DNA of 64,000 nucleotides from an uncultured Acidobacteriaceae bacterium (GCA_903904755.1 CAIVDV010000013.1:1-64000); one strand, 5' to 3'. Positions 35,943 through 44,440 are shown, numbered from the stretch's first letter. Program-made: numbers and translations. Notes: generated from the letters alone by a model not told the origin.

Positions 35943-35977
35943 CAAAAAACTGCGCGAGGCCCCAAAAGGCCCCGCGC
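35943..35977 (-). terminator. Rho-independent terminator between GH35 and the symporter
   Basis: On the minus strand a ten-base GC stem (one mismatch, around 35952-35977) is followed by a T-run (plus A at 35943-35949). It lies downstream of the GH35 stop and 14 bases before the symporter start, so it would limit read-through into the symporter. Confidence 0.7.
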
Positions 35978-36062
35978 CAGTCTAAACGGTTCTATCCGCT
36001 ATGTGTGTTGCATCAGAAGTCAGAACCACCTGATCACTGACCACTGATCACGGAACACTCCG

Positions 36063-37679
36063 TCAGAACCTCCCCATCGTCACCTTCGCCACCACCGGCT
36101 TCTGGTAGAAGCTCACGCCGCGGTCCGTCTCATCGCCGTTCAGCAGCCGCTGCACCTTCCATTCGCCGTTGACAAACAAGCCTTCTTCCACCGTCTCCGG
36201 CTGGCTGTGGCTCCAAGGCTGCTTGCCCTTCAGGTGGAAGGTCACGCTCACATCCAGGCCCGTCACCAGGAACTGATCCGGCCCCAGTTGCGCAATCATC
36301 ACCGCTCCATGCGCGTCTTTGGTACCCGGTGCACGCCGCCCATCCATCTGCGGGAATCCGAACGCCACGGTCGCCTGCCACTCGCCGAAGTCAACCTCCT
36401 GCGTGGCCAGCCCTGCCTCTTCAATCGCCGTCTTCACCTTGCCCTCATACTGCAGCGCGGCAATCTCCCGGCTCATCGGTCCAAACAGCGCAAAGTTCTT
36501 CGCGTGCCCGGTAAACGGCTGGTCGCCCAGAATATTCCACCCCGACTCGTCTACCCCGAACGGCGAAAAGCCCAGCCCGCCCTGGCCCAGCACGTAGTAA
36601 AAGAACTTGGCATAGCTGTCATCCCGGCCCGTCTCCGGCACCCACAGCGCATTGTCATCCCGCTTGTAGGCAGCCACCGTATCCCGGTAGAATCCGGCGT
36701 CATCCGCGTAGATGTCCGGTCCAACCATGTCCAGCGCCGGGGCCAGTTTCCGCCACAACCCCACCATCTTCTGCACCGGTCCGCCGCTCGGGTAGCCAAT
36801 GCCAGGCAGGTCAATCTGCCGCTGCGCAAGCTCCGCTGCAGGGTAGTTTACCCACACGTTCACATAGCAGGGAATGTTGAACTCCTTCTTCCCCGCTTCT
36901 GCAATCTCGTTGATGTATTTCGACTGGTAATACACCTGGAAGGTCTCGTCAGCTTCGCTGCCGAAAACCTCTCTCCACGTCCCCGGCTTCCTGCCCGCCG
37001 CAGCCAGCAAATCCGCAGGAACCGCGCCGGCAATCAGCTTGTTCGCCTCAGCCGAGTTGTCCCGCACGCTGCCCACGTTGCCGCTCTCGTTCTCCACCTG
37101 AACCACGATTACCGTGTGCGCGTCGCCGTCAATCTCCTTCAGGTGCCGCATCAGCGTCACAAAGGCCTTCTTGTCCGCGGCCAGCGTCCCAGTGCCCAGC
37201 GGGCTCAACACGTCAATCGGCTCGCCATCCGGCCGGATCGTGTGCGGAAAGCGCTTTGTATCCCGCTTCACCCAACTCGGAACATAGTGCATGTTTCCGT
37301 TCTTCCACGTGCCAAACCACAGAATCACCACATGCAGCCCGTGCTCGCGCGCACCCTTCACCACCGCGTCCACGTTGCCGTAGTCAAACTGGCCCTCTTT
37401 GGCCTCCAGTTGCTCCCAGTAAACCGGCGCCTCCACCGTATTCGCATGCAACTCCGCCATCGACTTCCAAACCTGCGGCAACTCGCTCGGCCACGCGCTC
37501 GAGTTGTGAATCTGCCCGCCGAGCATCAGAAACGGCTTGCCATCCACAATCAGCGCAAACCGCCCGTCTTTCTTTTCCAGCCTGGGAGCGTCGGCCGCCT
37601 TGGCCACGCCCGCCTGCAACAAGGCGCCAGCAACCATCACCGGCACCGCAATCCGCAAAATTCCCGTCATCAGCTTCAT
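36063..37679 (-). CDS. GH35-type beta-galactosidase with DUF5597 region
   Basis: The 538-residue secreted protein has a signal peptide (about residues 1-28) and a GH35-like barrel beginning with FALIVDGKPFLMLGGQIHNSSAWPSELPQVW. Further landmarks are NTVEAPVYWEQLEAKEG, the acid/base region VIVVQVENESG near residue 195 and a likely nucleophile region ALWVPETGRD near 340. A DUF5597-like C-terminal part follows. The closest well-known relatives are bacterial Bgl35A-type enzymes that release galactose from xyloglucan or other galactosides. Upstream lies a promoter whose -10 element overlaps a TGTAA-N4-TTACA operator, the class also found at the LacI gene, so local LacI control is likely. A terminator follows. 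Confidence 0.88.
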   Translation of the reverse strand: MKLMTGILRIAVPVMVAGALLQAGVAKAADAPRLEKKDGRFALIVDGKPFLMLGGQIHNSSAWPSELPQVWKSMAELHANTVEAPVYWEQLEAKEGQFDYGNVDAVVKGAREHGLHVVILWFGTWKNGNMHYVPSWVKRDTKRFPHTIRPDGEPIDVLSPLGTGTLAADKKAFVTLMRHLKEIDGDAHTVIVVQVENESGNVGSVRDNSAEANKLIAGAVPADLLAAAGRKPGTWREVFGSEADETFQVYYQSKYINEIAEAGKKEFNIPCYVNVWVNYPAAELAQRQIDLPGIGYPSGGPVQKMVGLWRKLAPALDMVGPDIYADDAGFYRDTVAAYKRDDNALWVPETGRDDSYAKFFYYVLGQGGLGFSPFGVDESGWNILGDQPFTGHAKNFALFGPMSREIAALQYEGKVKTAIEEAGLATQEVDFGEWQATVAFGFPQMDGRRAPGTKDAHGAVMIAQLGPDQFLVTGLDVSVTFHLKGKQPWSHSQPETVEEGLFVNGEWKVQRLLNGDETDRGVSFYQKPVVAKVTMGRF

Positions 37680-37698
37680 AAATTCACCCCGGCTACCG

Positions 37699-37728
37699 AA
37701 TGTAATCCTTTACATTTCACTTTGGCAA
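37699..37728 (-). promoter_or_regulatory. Sigma70-like promoter of the GH35 gene
   Basis: On the minus strand TTGCCA (37728-37723) and TACATT (37704-37699) are 18 bases apart (5/6 and 4/6 matches). The -10 element lies inside the operator at 37701-37714. Confidence 0.5.
37701..37714. promoter_or_regulatory. LacI-type operator, class TGTAA-N4-TTACA, at GH35
   Basis: TGTAA-TCCT-TTACA has perfect arms extended by AA and TT. It covers the -10 element and spacer of the GH35 promoter, 22 bases upstream of the ATG, a position for direct repression. Confidence 0.6.
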
Positions 37729-37754
37729 ATCCCCCCAAATCGACCCCGCGGCTA

Positions 37755-37843
37755 CCCCACCCATCCGGCGCACTCTGCCGGATGGATGAGAACCACAACT
37801 CCTGCAAACAAAGACTTGTCATTCCGAGCCTGGCTCGATCCAG
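37755..37843. repeat. Dispersed two-hairpin intergenic repeat, copy A
   Basis: A roughly 14-bp hairpin around the core ATCCGGC (37763-37769), a seven-base loop and GCCGGAT (37777-37783) is followed by GAGAACCACA. About 45 bases later comes a second small hairpin CGAGCC-T-GGCTCG (37825-37837) and ATCCA. The same order, loop length and flanking words recur at 47233-47323. Confidence 0.6.
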
Positions 37844-37854
37844 TCCCTGCGTCC

Positions 37855-38340
37855 CTAGCTCTTTACCTTCCGGAACATCGCAATCGCTTCCATCTCAATC
37901 AGCAACTCCGGCCGGCACAGGTGCGCTTCAATCCCCGTCGATGCCGGCACCGGATCCAACCCCTGCTCCTTGAAAAACTTCGTCCGCTCGATGTTGAACA
38001 CGTCATAATCCCGGTCAATATCGCGCAGATAGCACGTCGTCCGCACAATGTCGTGCCACGTCGCGCCCTCGGCCTCCAGCAGCTTCGTAATGTTGTAATA
38101 CGTCCGCCGCATCTGCGCCGGAAAGTCCCCAATATGCACGCTCACACCCTGCTCATCAATGCTCGCCGTGCCGGAAATCAGCAGAATCACCACTTCCCCA
38201 ATATCAATCCGCATCCCGCGTGCAAACGAGCTCGGCTTCTCATAGTCATACGCTTCGTTCAGCACTTCCAGGTTCGTAATTGCCCGCTTCTCAATCGGCG
38301 CATTCTTCAGCGACGCCAGAATCTCCTCGATTCCACCCAT
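37855..38340 (-). CDS. RidA/YjgF-like protein lacking the usual active-site arginine
   Basis: The 161-residue protein has a RidA-like fold: FARGMRIDIGEVVILLISGTASID, then MRRTYYNITKLLEAEGATWHDIVRTTCYLRDI and ELLIEMEAIAMFRK. Canonical RidA hydrolyses enamine or imine intermediates and needs an Arg in the PAR motif. Here the corresponding element reads VPASTG, so that Arg appears to be replaced by Ser, and a different chemistry or a ligand-binding role is possible. The start at 38340 is chosen because GGAGG lies eight bases upstream; the earlier in-frame ATG is itself part of that site. It also has about 30 extra N-terminal residues. It sits between GH35 and the divergent GH79 gene. Confidence 0.85.
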   Translation of the reverse strand: MGGIEEILASLKNAPIEKRAITNLEVLNEAYDYEKPSSFARGMRIDIGEVVILLISGTASIDEQGVSVHIGDFPAQMRRTYYNITKLLEAEGATWHDIVRTTCYLRDIDRDYDVFNIERTKFFKEQGLDPVPASTGIEAHLCRPELLIEMEAIAMFRKVKS

Positions 38341-38455
38341 TCCCAAATCCTCCATAAAATTGCGTGTCACTATTCTTACATTCTTCCTTCCCCCCAGTCC
38401 CGTCCCAGACTCACCTTGCCAAATCCACCCCCCTGGGATTACCCTTGCAATGCTT

Positions 38456-38473
38456 CATTCAACCGCTTGAATG
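38456..38473. promoter_or_regulatory. LacI-type operator-like palindrome upstream of GH79
   Basis: CATTCAA-CCGC-TTGAATG is a perfect 7-4-7 palindrome with a central CG, 21 bases before the GH79 start codon. The arms differ from the TGTAA class, so a different repressor is implied. Confidence 0.5.
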
Positions 38474-38494
38474 GAGACCCGAAAGGAATCCGCC

Positions 38495-40084
38495 ATGCCT
38501 TCCCGCCTCGCCCTTCGCCGCCCAGCCTCACTCCTGCTCGGCACACTCGGCCTGCTCCTCCCCGCCGCCCCCGCCCCGGCCCAGGCCCCCTCGCTCCAGC
38601 CCGCAAAGCTGCCCGCCGTCGCCACCATCGACGACCGCTTCCAGTCCTTCAACATGGAGATGGTCGAGGTCACCGGCGGCCGCTTCTGGAAGCCCTACGC
38701 GAGCAAGTCCGAAGTCAAGGAAACTGGCGGCAACGCGCCCACCGGCCTCGACCCCTCCCTGTACGAGTACCGCGCCCCCATCAACCTCAACAATGCGAAG
38801 CTCCGCAAGCTCGCCACCGCCCTCGGCCCCATCTACCTCCGCGTCTCCGGCACCTGGGCCAATACCACCTTTTTCCAAAACGACGACGCCCCTGCCCTCA
38901 CCACCCCGCCCGCCGGCTTCAAGGGCGTCCTCACCCGCGCCCTGTGGAAAGGCGTCATCGACTTTGCCAATGCCACCAACGCCAAACTCGTCACCAGCTT
39001 CGCCATCAGCGCCGGCACCCGCGACGCCCAGGGCGCCTGGACTCCCGCCCAGGCCCAGCAAATCCTCGACTACACCCGCTCCGTCGGCGGCCAAATCGCC
39101 GCAGCCGAGTTCATGAACGAGCCCACCTTCGCTGAAATGGGCGGCGCACCCCGCGGCTACGACGCCACCGCCTTTGCCCGCGACGTTGCCATCTTCAAAG
39201 CCTTCGCCCGCAAAGCCGCCCCCGACATGACCATCCTCGGCCCCGGCTCCGTCGGCGAAGGCACCGCCCTCGTCCCCGCCTCCATGCACCTCATGAAGAC
39301 CACAGACATCCTCACCGCATCGGGCCCAATTTTCGACGCCTTCAGCTACCACACCTACGGCGGCGTCTCCGCCCGCTGCGCCGCCATGGGCGGCGGAACC
39401 ACCCAGGAAGCCGCACTGACAGAGGACTGGCTCTCCCGCGGAGCATCCAACTTCCAGTTCTACGCCGACCTCCGCGACAAGCAGCTCCCCGGCAAACCCA
39501 TGTGGAACACTGAAACCGCCCAGACCGCCTGCGGAGGCGACCGCTGGGCCTCCACCTTCCTCGACAGCTTCCGCTACCTCAACCAGCTCGGCTCCCTCGC
39601 CCGGGCTGGCCTCAAGGTCCACATGCACAACACCCTCGCCGCCAGCGACTACGGCCTCCTCGACGAAAAAACCTACGAGCCCCGCCCCAACTACTGGTCC
39701 GCTCTCCTCTGGCACCGCCTCATGGGCAAAACCGTGCTGAACCCCAATCAGGCCCCCGGCACCAGCCCAGCACCCTCCCTTCACCTCTACGCCCAGTGCC
39801 TCCCCGGCCACTCCGGCGGCCTAACCCTGCTCGTCCTCAACCTCAGCCGCGACGCCTCTCAGTCCCTCACCCTTCCCACCGCCTCTGAGCGCTACTCGCT
39901 CACCGCCGCCGACCTCACCGGCAAGCAGGTCTCCCTCAACGGAGTTGCCCTCAACCTCGGCCCCGAAGACTCCCTGCCTGAGATCAAAGGCCAACCCACC
40001 CCCGCCGGCACCCTCTCCTTCGCCCCCGCCAGCATCACCTTCCTCAGCATCCCCAAAGCGCAAAACCCCGCCTGCCACCAATAA
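38495..40084 (+). CDS. Secreted GH79-like beta-glucuronidase / heparanase-family protein
   Basis: The 529-residue protein has a signal peptide (about residues 1-31) and a clan-A TIM barrel of the GH79 type: FQSFNMEMVEVTGGRFW, LGPIYLRVSGTWAN, the acid/base region IAAAEFMNEPTF near residue 208, FDAFSYHTYGG and the nucleophile region MWNTETAQTACGG near 338. A C-terminal beta domain covers the last 120 residues. The family removes glucuronate or 4-O-methylglucuronate from proteoglycans, including plant arabinogalactan proteins, or cleaves heparan sulfate. The start at 38495 is chosen over 38471 because AAAGGA precedes it. A palindrome of LacI-operator form lies just upstream and a terminator follows. 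Confidence 0.85.
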   Translation: MPSRLALRRPASLLLGTLGLLLPAAPAPAQAPSLQPAKLPAVATIDDRFQSFNMEMVEVTGGRFWKPYASKSEVKETGGNAPTGLDPSLYEYRAPINLNNAKLRKLATALGPIYLRVSGTWANTTFFQNDDAPALTTPPAGFKGVLTRALWKGVIDFANATNAKLVTSFAISAGTRDAQGAWTPAQAQQILDYTRSVGGQIAAAEFMNEPTFAEMGGAPRGYDATAFARDVAIFKAFARKAAPDMTILGPGSVGEGTALVPASMHLMKTTDILTASGPIFDAFSYHTYGGVSARCAAMGGGTTQEAALTEDWLSRGASNFQFYADLRDKQLPGKPMWNTETAQTACGGDRWASTFLDSFRYLNQLGSLARAGLKVHMHNTLAASDYGLLDEKTYEPRPNYWSALLWHRLMGKTVLNPNQAPGTSPAPSLHLYAQCLPGHSGGLTLLVLNLSRDASQSLTLPTASERYSLTAADLTGKQVSLNGVALNLGPEDSLPEIKGQPTPAGTLSFAPASITFLSIPKAQNPACHQ

Positions 40085-40107
40085 CCCCAACTCCATCCCA
40101 TCCCAGC

Positions 40108-40140
40108 AAAAAGGGCACCCCGACATGGGGTGCCCCTTTA
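40108..40140. terminator. Bidirectional rho-independent terminator after GH79
   Basis: AAAAAGGGCACCCC pairs with TGGGGTGCCCCTTT around a GACA tetraloop. It ends the GH79 transcript. Confidence 0.7.
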
Positions 40141-40165
40141 CGCCGACCAATTATCTTCGGGGCGG

Positions 40166-40222
40166 TATGCCGGGGTTTTAACCCCGGCATAAGCCCAATC
40201 AATTCAACGGGGCTTTAGCCCC
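40166..40222. repeat. Pair of REP-like palindromes
   Basis: The first palindrome (40167-40190) has arms ATGCCGGGGTT and AACCCCGGCAT around TT. The second (40209-40222) is GGGGCT-TT-AGCCCC. Both share a GGGG-TT-CCCC core resembling short intergenic palindromes common in some soil bacteria. They lie between the GH79 terminator and the phosphoglucomutase stop. Confidence 0.6.
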
Positions 40223-40320
40223 TGAGGGACGCTTTTCTTCCGACATCTCGCCAGACACAGGTCCTTCAGCAGCATAGGGCGCCCAAGCGGGGCATCCATC
40301 CTTATTCCAAAATCCCCCGC

Positions 40321-41958
40321 CTACCCCAGCGACTCAGTCACCAGTTGCTTCGCCTCCTCGACCAGCGCCTCCAGATGTGCCTCGCTCTTGAAGCTCTCCG
40401 CATACACCTTGTAGATGTTCTCCGTCCCCGAGGGCCGCGCCGCAAACCACCCGTTCTCGGTCGTCACCTTCAGCCCGCCAATCGGCGCATTGTTCCCCGG
40501 CGCACGTGTCAGCTTGGCCGTAATCTCTTCCCCGGCCAGGCTCGTCGCCTTCACCGCCTCCGGGCTCAGCTTGCTCAGCTTCGCCTTCTCCTCCGGCGTC
40601 GCCGCGGCGTCAATCCGCACGTAATACGGAGTCCCAAACTCCGCTGTCAGCGCCTGGTAGTGCACCCCCGGGTCCTTGCCCGTCACCGCCGTAATCTCAG
40701 CCGCCAGCAGATTCAGGATAATCCCGTCCTTGTCCGTCGACCATGCCGTCCCGTCATGCCGCAGGAAGCTCGCGCCCGCGCTCTCTTCTCCGCCAAAGCA
40801 GAAGCTGCCATCCACCAGCCCCGGCACAAACCACTTGAAGCCCACCGGAACCTCGCACACCTCGCGCCCCAGGCGCTTCACCACCCGGTCAATCATGCTG
40901 CTGCTCACCAGCGTCTTGCCCACCTTCGCATCCGTCCTCCAGCCCGGCCGGTGCGTCAGCAGGTACTGGATTGCCACCGCCAAATAGTGGTTCGGATTCA
41001 TCAGCCCCGCGCTCGGCGTCACAATCCCGTGCCGGTCCGAGTCCGGATCGTTGGCAAACGCCACCTGGAACTTGTCCTTCAAATCCACCAGCCCGGCCAT
41101 CGCATACGGGCTCGAGCAGTCCATCCGGATCTTCCCGTCATGGTCCACCCGCATAAAGCTGAACGTCGGGTCCACCGCCGGATTCACATTCACAATCTCC
41201 AGCCCGTATACCCGGTTAATCGGCTCCCAGTACGGCCCCGATGCCCCACCCAGCGGATCCACACCCAGCTTCAGCCCCGCCGCCCGAATCGCCTCCATAT
41301 TCACCACGTTCTTCAGGTCTTCCACATACGGCATGACAAAGTCTTGCTCATGCGTGGTGCTGGCCCGCAGCGCGGCCTCATAGCTCACCCGCTTCACGCC
41401 CGCGTTGCCGCCCCGCAGCAGCTCATTCGCGCGGTCCTGCACCCACTTGGTCACATCCGTATCCGCCGGCCCGCCATTGGTCCCGTTGTACTTGAAGCCA
41501 CCATCCTGCGGCGGATTATGCGACGGCGTAATCACAATCCCGTCCGCCTGCCCGCTCGTCCGGCCCAGGTTGTACACCAAGATTGCCCGCGAAATCACCG
41601 GCGTCGGCGTCACTCCATCCCCGGCCTGAATCACCACATCCACGCCATTGGCCGCCAGCACCTCCAGCGCAGTCCGCTGTGCCGCAGCACTCAGCGCATG
41701 GGTATCCTTGCCCATGTACAGCGGTCCATCGGTCCCCTGCGCCTTCCGGTATTCGCATATCGCCTGCGTCGTCGCCAGAATGTGCGCCTCGGTAAACGTC
41801 CCGTTCCCCGGCGTCCCGCGATGCCCGCTCGTGCCAAAGCTCACCATCTGGTTCGGATCATTCAAATCCGGGTGGCGCTCGTAATACTCCCGCTCCAACT
41901 TCGCCACATCAATCAGCATTTCCTTCGTCGCCGGCTTGCCTGCAAGGGGTGAAATCAT
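40321..41958 (-). CDS. pgm: Alpha-D-glucose-specific phosphoglucomutase
   Basis: The 545-residue cytoplasmic enzyme interconverts glucose 1-phosphate and glucose 6-phosphate. It matches the bacterial Pgm architecture and length (about 546). Motifs include [10 protein letters not shown] near residue 46, the phosphoserine loop [21 protein letters not shown] near 140, the metal loop [11 protein letters not shown] near 300, the sugar loop [11 protein letters not shown] near 385 and the phosphate-binding [11 protein letters not shown] at the C terminus. Starts are possible at 41970 and 41958. I prefer 41958 because the N terminus aligns with known Pgm and AGAAGGA is then ten bases upstream. It would channel glucose or galactose-derived phosphate sugars into glycolysis. 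Confidence 0.92.
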   Translation of the reverse strand: MISPLAGKPATKEMLIDVAKLEREYYERHPDLNDPNQMVSFGTSGHRGTPGNGTFTEAHILATTQAICEYRKAQGTDGPLYMGKDTHALSAAAQRTALEVLAANGVDVVIQAGDGVTPTPVISRAILVYNLGRTSGQADGIVITPSHNPPQDGGFKYNGTNGGPADTDVTKWVQDRANELLRGGNAGVKRVSYEAALRASTTHEQDFVMPYVEDLKNVVNMEAIRAAGLKLGVDPLGGASGPYWEPINRVYGLEIVNVNPAVDPTFSFMRVDHDGKIRMDCSSPYAMAGLVDLKDKFQVAFANDPDSDRHGIVTPSAGLMNPNHYLAVAIQYLLTHRPGWRTDAKVGKTLVSSSMIDRVVKRLGREVCEVPVGFKWFVPGLVDGSFCFGGEESAGASFLRHDGTAWSTDKDGIILNLLAAEITAVTGKDPGVHYQALTAEFGTPYYVRIDAAATPEEKAKLSKLSPEAVKATSLAGEEITAKLTRAPGNNAPIGGLKVTTENGWFAARPSGTENIYKVYAESFKSEAHLEALVEEAKQLVTESLG

Positions 41959-42069
41959 CGTCTCGCTCATCCTTCTCTGGGGTCCCTGTTCGGGAGCTAT
42001 CGCTGCACTGAGTTTCCCACCCTCAGCTCTCCGTTGCAAAGCCTAAAGCATCATCCTGCTGAAAACCCG

Positions 42070-43599
42070 TTAAGGCTTCCCCGCCACTGCCGCCGCCGCC
42101 TTCACATGCACCACAACCCGTCTGTATGACGTCAGCTTCGGCGTCCCAGCATCTGTCACTTCCAGAATCACGTGTGCTACCCCATCCCCCCGGCACGGAA
42201 TCAACCCCGCCAGCCACGGCTCCCGGCACGGCGACTTCGCCACCACCTCGGTTCGCTCCGCCTCCGGGCTCGCAATCTCCAGCGTCGCCCCCTGGGTGCC
42301 GCTCAACCCCGCCTCCTCATACACCCACCACTTCAGGTGCACCGGCTGCCCATCCGGGTCCTTTGTCCCCTTCGCGTCCAGCACCAGCTTTCCGCCAGCC
42401 TCCACCGTCACTTCCACCGGGGCCGTTCCCCCCACCCCATTCACCATCACCGCAGGAGCGTGGTTGGCATGCGCATAGTCCGCTATCGTCCACTCCATCC
42501 GCGCCGCAAAGTCATTCTGGAACGCCTCCCGCCAGCGCCACACCGTCGCCTGGTCCGTCACATAAAACTGCCCGTCCAGCCCCTTCACCCGGTCCTGCGA
42601 GTTCGCCCGGAAAAACTCATCCCCGCCCTGCGACCACATCGCATGAGTCTCGCCATACGGCTGCAGCCAGACATACCGCCCGCCCCAGCCGCCCCAGTCC
42701 GGCCGCCGATACGCATTCAGACCGTTGTCAATCAGACCCAGATAGCTCGGCGTATCCCCTTCCATAATGAACATGAACTTCGGATACATCTTCCCCAGTG
42801 GCCCCTTCGCCCGGATATGCGTCTCCAGCCACTCGTTCGTCACCAGGCTCGAATCCGCGCCCAGCCCGTTCCGGTAGTACATATCCCCGCTGATGCCCGT
42901 CCACGTCGCCGCCTGATAGTCATTGCTGTTCGGCATGCTCGGCTTCACCACATATTCCAGCTCAGGAAACTCCCGCCGAATCCACGGCCCCGCATCATCC
43001 TGGTCCGATATCGACGACACCCGCAGCCGCCCCACCATCGCGTCCATCTCCGCCGCCGAATGCTTCCCCCGCAAGTCCATCAGCGCCTGCGCCAGCGTAT
43101 TCACCCCACCCCACAGGCAAATCCACAGCGGCCGCGCATCTTCCTTCTCAATCGCCCTCGCCACTGCCGCCGAACCCGCCGTCTCCCTCCCCGGCCCGGT
43201 ATCCGCCATCCCGTAACCCGGCTGCCCCGCATAGATTCGCGCGTCCAACTCCTCCGCCGTCGGCCACCCCTTGTCATGCAGCAGCAAATTCGGCCGCACC
43301 TGCCCATACACCTTCGCAATCGCGTGCATCGTCTCGGGATGCGTCGCCGTCTTCTGCCAGGTCGAGGTCGAGGCCACCATCGCCTCCAGATCCATCTGGT
43401 TCGAGTACAGCAGCAGCCGCACAAAACTCATCTGGTCATCGGGCTCATTGCCGATATCGCTGATGACCACCACCCGCGGCTTCCCCGCAAACATATCCGC
43501 CCCCGGTACCACCGGCCCCGCAGGAAGCTGCGCCGGCGCCGCACCTGTCGCGCCCATCATCCCCAACACCACCACCGCAGCCAACCACGCTCGCTTCAT
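42070..43599 (-). CDS. Sde182-like secreted protein (DUF1593, nucleoside-hydrolase fold plus C-terminal beta domain)
   Basis: The 509-residue protein has a signal peptide (about residues 1-24) and a DUF1593/Sde182 N-terminal domain with a nucleoside-hydrolase-like fold (KPRVVVISDIGNEPDDQMSFVRLLLYSN, LHDKGWPTAEELD, ARPLWICLWGGVNTLAQALMDL, SISDQDDAGPWIRREFP). A C-terminal beta domain follows (VEVTVEAGGKLVLDAKGTKDPDGQPVHLKWWVYEEAG). The founding member binds cellulose, and the catalytic activity is unknown. The acidic cluster DIGNEPDDQ resembles the calcium-binding start of nucleoside hydrolases. The start at 43599 has GAGG nine bases upstream. A 14-base tandem repeat lies between it and the SDR gene upstream. 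Confidence 0.85.
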   Translation of the reverse strand: MKRAWLAAVVVLGMMGATGAAPAQLPAGPVVPGADMFAGKPRVVVISDIGNEPDDQMSFVRLLLYSNQMDLEAMVASTSTWQKTATHPETMHAIAKVYGQVRPNLLLHDKGWPTAEELDARIYAGQPGYGMADTGPGRETAGSAAVARAIEKEDARPLWICLWGGVNTLAQALMDLRGKHSAAEMDAMVGRLRVSSISDQDDAGPWIRREFPELEYVVKPSMPNSNDYQAATWTGISGDMYYRNGLGADSSLVTNEWLETHIRAKGPLGKMYPKFMFIMEGDTPSYLGLIDNGLNAYRRPDWGGWGGRYVWLQPYGETHAMWSQGGDEFFRANSQDRVKGLDGQFYVTDQATVWRWREAFQNDFAARMEWTIADYAHANHAPAVMVNGVGGTAPVEVTVEAGGKLVLDAKGTKDPDGQPVHLKWWVYEEAGLSGTQGATLEIASPEAERTEVVAKSPCREPWLAGLIPCRGDGVAHVILEVTDAGTPKLTSYRRVVVHVKAAAAVAGKP

Positions 43600-43625
43600 C
43601 CTTCTCAACCTCTTCCCACTCGTCC

Positions 43626-43662
43626 CTGACCACTGTTCACTGACCACTGTTCACTGACCACT
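43626..43662. repeat. Tandem 14-base repeat, two and a half copies
   Basis: The unit CTGACCACTGTTCA occurs at 43626-43639 and 43640-43653, with a partial copy to 43662. Related words occur between other genes, for example at 36030-36055, 47325-47341, 49296-49321 and 50250-50262. Confidence 0.7.
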
Positions 43663-43666
43663 CGCC

Positions 43667-44440
43667 TCACACCCACCCCGCATCAATCACATAACTCTGG
43701 TTCGTAATCCCGCTGCTGTCCTCCGCCGCCAAAAACAGCGCCAGCCGCGCCACCTCTTCCGGCCCCACCATCCGCTTCAGCGCCTGGTTCCCCAGAACCG
43801 TCGCCGTATACTCCGGCGTCAGCCAAAGCCGCTTCTGCCGCTCTGTCAATATCGCGCCCGGCATAATGCAGTTCACGCGAATATTATCCTTCCCCACCTC
43901 GTGCGCCAGCGTCCGCGTCATCCCCACCACCGCCGCCTTCGCCGTCACATACACCACCTGGCTTGTCGAAGGAATCACCCACCCAATCGAACTCATGTTG
44001 ATAATCGATCCCCGCTGCGCCCGCTGCATCGCCGGCAGCACCGCCTGCGCCGCAAAAAACTGGTGCCGCAGGTTCACCGCCATCGTCCTGTCCCAGAACT
44101 CCTCGGTCACCTCCGCCACCTGGTGCCGCTGGTCGTTGCCGGCGTTGTTCACCAGCACATCCACCGTGCCCAGTTCCTCCACCACCTCGGCCACCATCGC
44201 CCCAATCGCGCTTACATCGGTCAAATCGCAGTGCCGATACCTCGGCTCCGTGGCCCCGGCAGCCGCCAACCGCGCCCGCAGGCGCTCCGCAGCCTCATCC
44301 TGCACATCCGCAAACACCACCCGCGCGCCCTGATGCGCAAATGCCTCCACCAGGGCCTCGCCAATCCCCGTCGCGCCGCCCGTCACCAGTACCACCCGGT
44401 CCTTCAAACTCGGATAAATCGCCCACTCCGCCGCCATCAT
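43667..44440 (-). CDS. SDR family sugar dehydrogenase
   Basis: The 257-residue classical short-chain dehydrogenase/reductase has the cofactor motif TGGATGIG at residues 20-27, FADVQDE (an acidic residue after strand 2 favours NAD), NNAG near 96 and the catalytic YVTAK near 163-167 with Ser in INMSSIGW. The C terminus GITNQSYVIDAGW is typical. Relatives oxidise aldoses or 2-keto-3-deoxy sugar acids. It starts 40 bases after the sugar-acid dehydratase on the same strand, and an FAH-family gene lies divergently beyond that, so it probably acts in the same non-phosphorylative sugar pathway, perhaps on arabinose, fucose or xylose derivatives. Confidence 0.9.
   Translation of the reverse strand: MMAAEWAIYPSLKDRVVLVTGGATGIGEALVEAFAHQGARVVFADVQDEAAERLRARLAAAGATEPRYRHCDLTDVSAIGAMVAEVVEELGTVDVLVNNAGNDQRHQVAEVTEEFWDRTMAVNLRHQFFAAQAVLPAMQRAQRGSIINMSSIGWVIPSTSQVVYVTAKAAVVGMTRTLAHEVGKDNIRVNCIMPGAILTERQKRLWLTPEYTATVLGNQALKRMVGPEEVARLALFLAAEDSSGITNQSYVIDAGWV

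Noticed and set aside
41958-43612. AGAAGGATG motif shared before the Sde182-like and phosphoglucomutase starts as a regulatory element
   Set aside because: It is most simply two ribosome-binding sites close to their start codons.
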